From JBFISM01 sp041608535 (GTDB taxonomy: Bacteria > Actinomycetota > Acidimicrobiia > Spongiisociales > UBA5794), in the NCBI GenBank assembly GCA_041608535.1, contig JBFISM010000115.1, positions 1 through 12,221 of the forward strand: a DNA stretch of 12,221 bases. Direction: 5' to 3'. A program made the position numbers and the translations under genes. The notes below the pieces were generated by a model. The model was not told the DNA's origin and searched no databases. It was given only the letters and a program-made list of their open reading frames with translations. This document shows positions 12,133 through 12,221 of this stretch, piece after piece (positions within the stretch are counted from its first letter, which is position 1; every line of letters starts with the position of its first letter).

Positions 12133-12221
12133 GGTTCGAATCCTGCCGCGGGCGCGCACCGGGGCAACCCCTCGTCACGATTGCTATTCACAATCGCTCC
12201 TCGCCATCGCGCACCACCCCC
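12133..12221 (+). repeat. Direct repeat, copy B, with an orphan tRNA-Arg 3' end
   Basis: This copy carries only the last 22 bases of the tRNA gene (12133-12154), without the D and anticodon arms, followed by the same two hairpins (12161-12171 and 12178-12196). It is cut off by the window end, so its true length and the number of further copies are unknown. The intact tRNA upstream and the partial copy here resemble the two ends of a tRNA-targeted integration, but the 158-base spacing leaves no room for an element with genes. Confidence 0.9.

Noticed and set aside
11975..12221. CRISPR array or integron attC sites at the right end
   Set aside because: Repeats of at least 89 bases containing a tRNA end are far longer than CRISPR repeats, and no attC R'/R'' core pair (GTTRRRY/RYYYAAC) is recognisable.

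Overview
The window is a GC-rich, gene-dense chromosomal stretch from an actinobacterium. An uncultured Acidimicrobiia-type organism is my best guess, by inference only. The evidence is high GC with GTG and TTG starts, several genes that look leaderless (a TANNNT -10 box six to eight bases before the start codon), tRNA genes without an encoded CCA end, a P-type ATPase of the mycobacterial CtpE type, a FadB2-like dehydrogenase and a small membrane protein resembling actinobacterial GlpR. I see no transposase, integrase, phage gene or CRISPR array.

Layout. Bases 1-1560: the end of a VOC (glyoxalase-fold) gene, two stacked hairpins, a tRNA-Ala(CGC) on the minus strand and a Gfo/Idh/MocA-type oxidoreductase. 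Bases 1568-5460, all minus strand: a lipid and molybdenum-cofactor operon, plsY-moeA-moaC-mogA, in which every junction is a 4-base GTGA or ATGA overlap. It is followed, after a short gap with its own promoter-like sequence, by a GlpR-like three-helix membrane protein and a translin/TRAX-family protein. Bases 5461-5910 are a noncoding divergent region with a near-perfect 23-base palindrome. Bases 5911-7684, plus strand: a membrane-anchored SAF-domain protein, undecaprenyl-diphosphatase (uppP) and a thioredoxin-like protein with an unusual basic insertion. Bases 7711-8568, minus strand: a 3-hydroxyacyl-CoA dehydrogenase. Bases 8653-11901, plus strand: a CtpE-like P-type ATPase with a long C-terminal tail, then a membrane-anchored TlpA/ResA-like thioredoxin. 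The window ends with tRNA-Arg(CCT), whose last 22 bases plus at least 67 downstream bases are repeated 158 bases further on; the second copy runs off the window edge.

How the genes fit together. PlsY starts phospholipid synthesis and UppP recycles the undecaprenyl carrier for cell-wall synthesis, so the divergent region at 5461-5910 separates two envelope genes. MoaC, MogA and MoeA are successive enzymes of molybdenum-cofactor synthesis. MoeA also has an actinobacterial paralogue, Glp, that works in cell division with the membrane receptor GlpR; the GlpR-like gene beside this moeA raises the possibility that this cluster joins cofactor synthesis, envelope growth and division. The translin-family gene downstream keeps the residue pattern expected of a TRAX-like RNase.

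The parts most worth a second look are the tRNA-Arg repeat at the right edge, the moeA/GlpR-like/translin neighbourhood, the recurrent leaderless start architecture and the paired hairpins next to tRNA-Ala.
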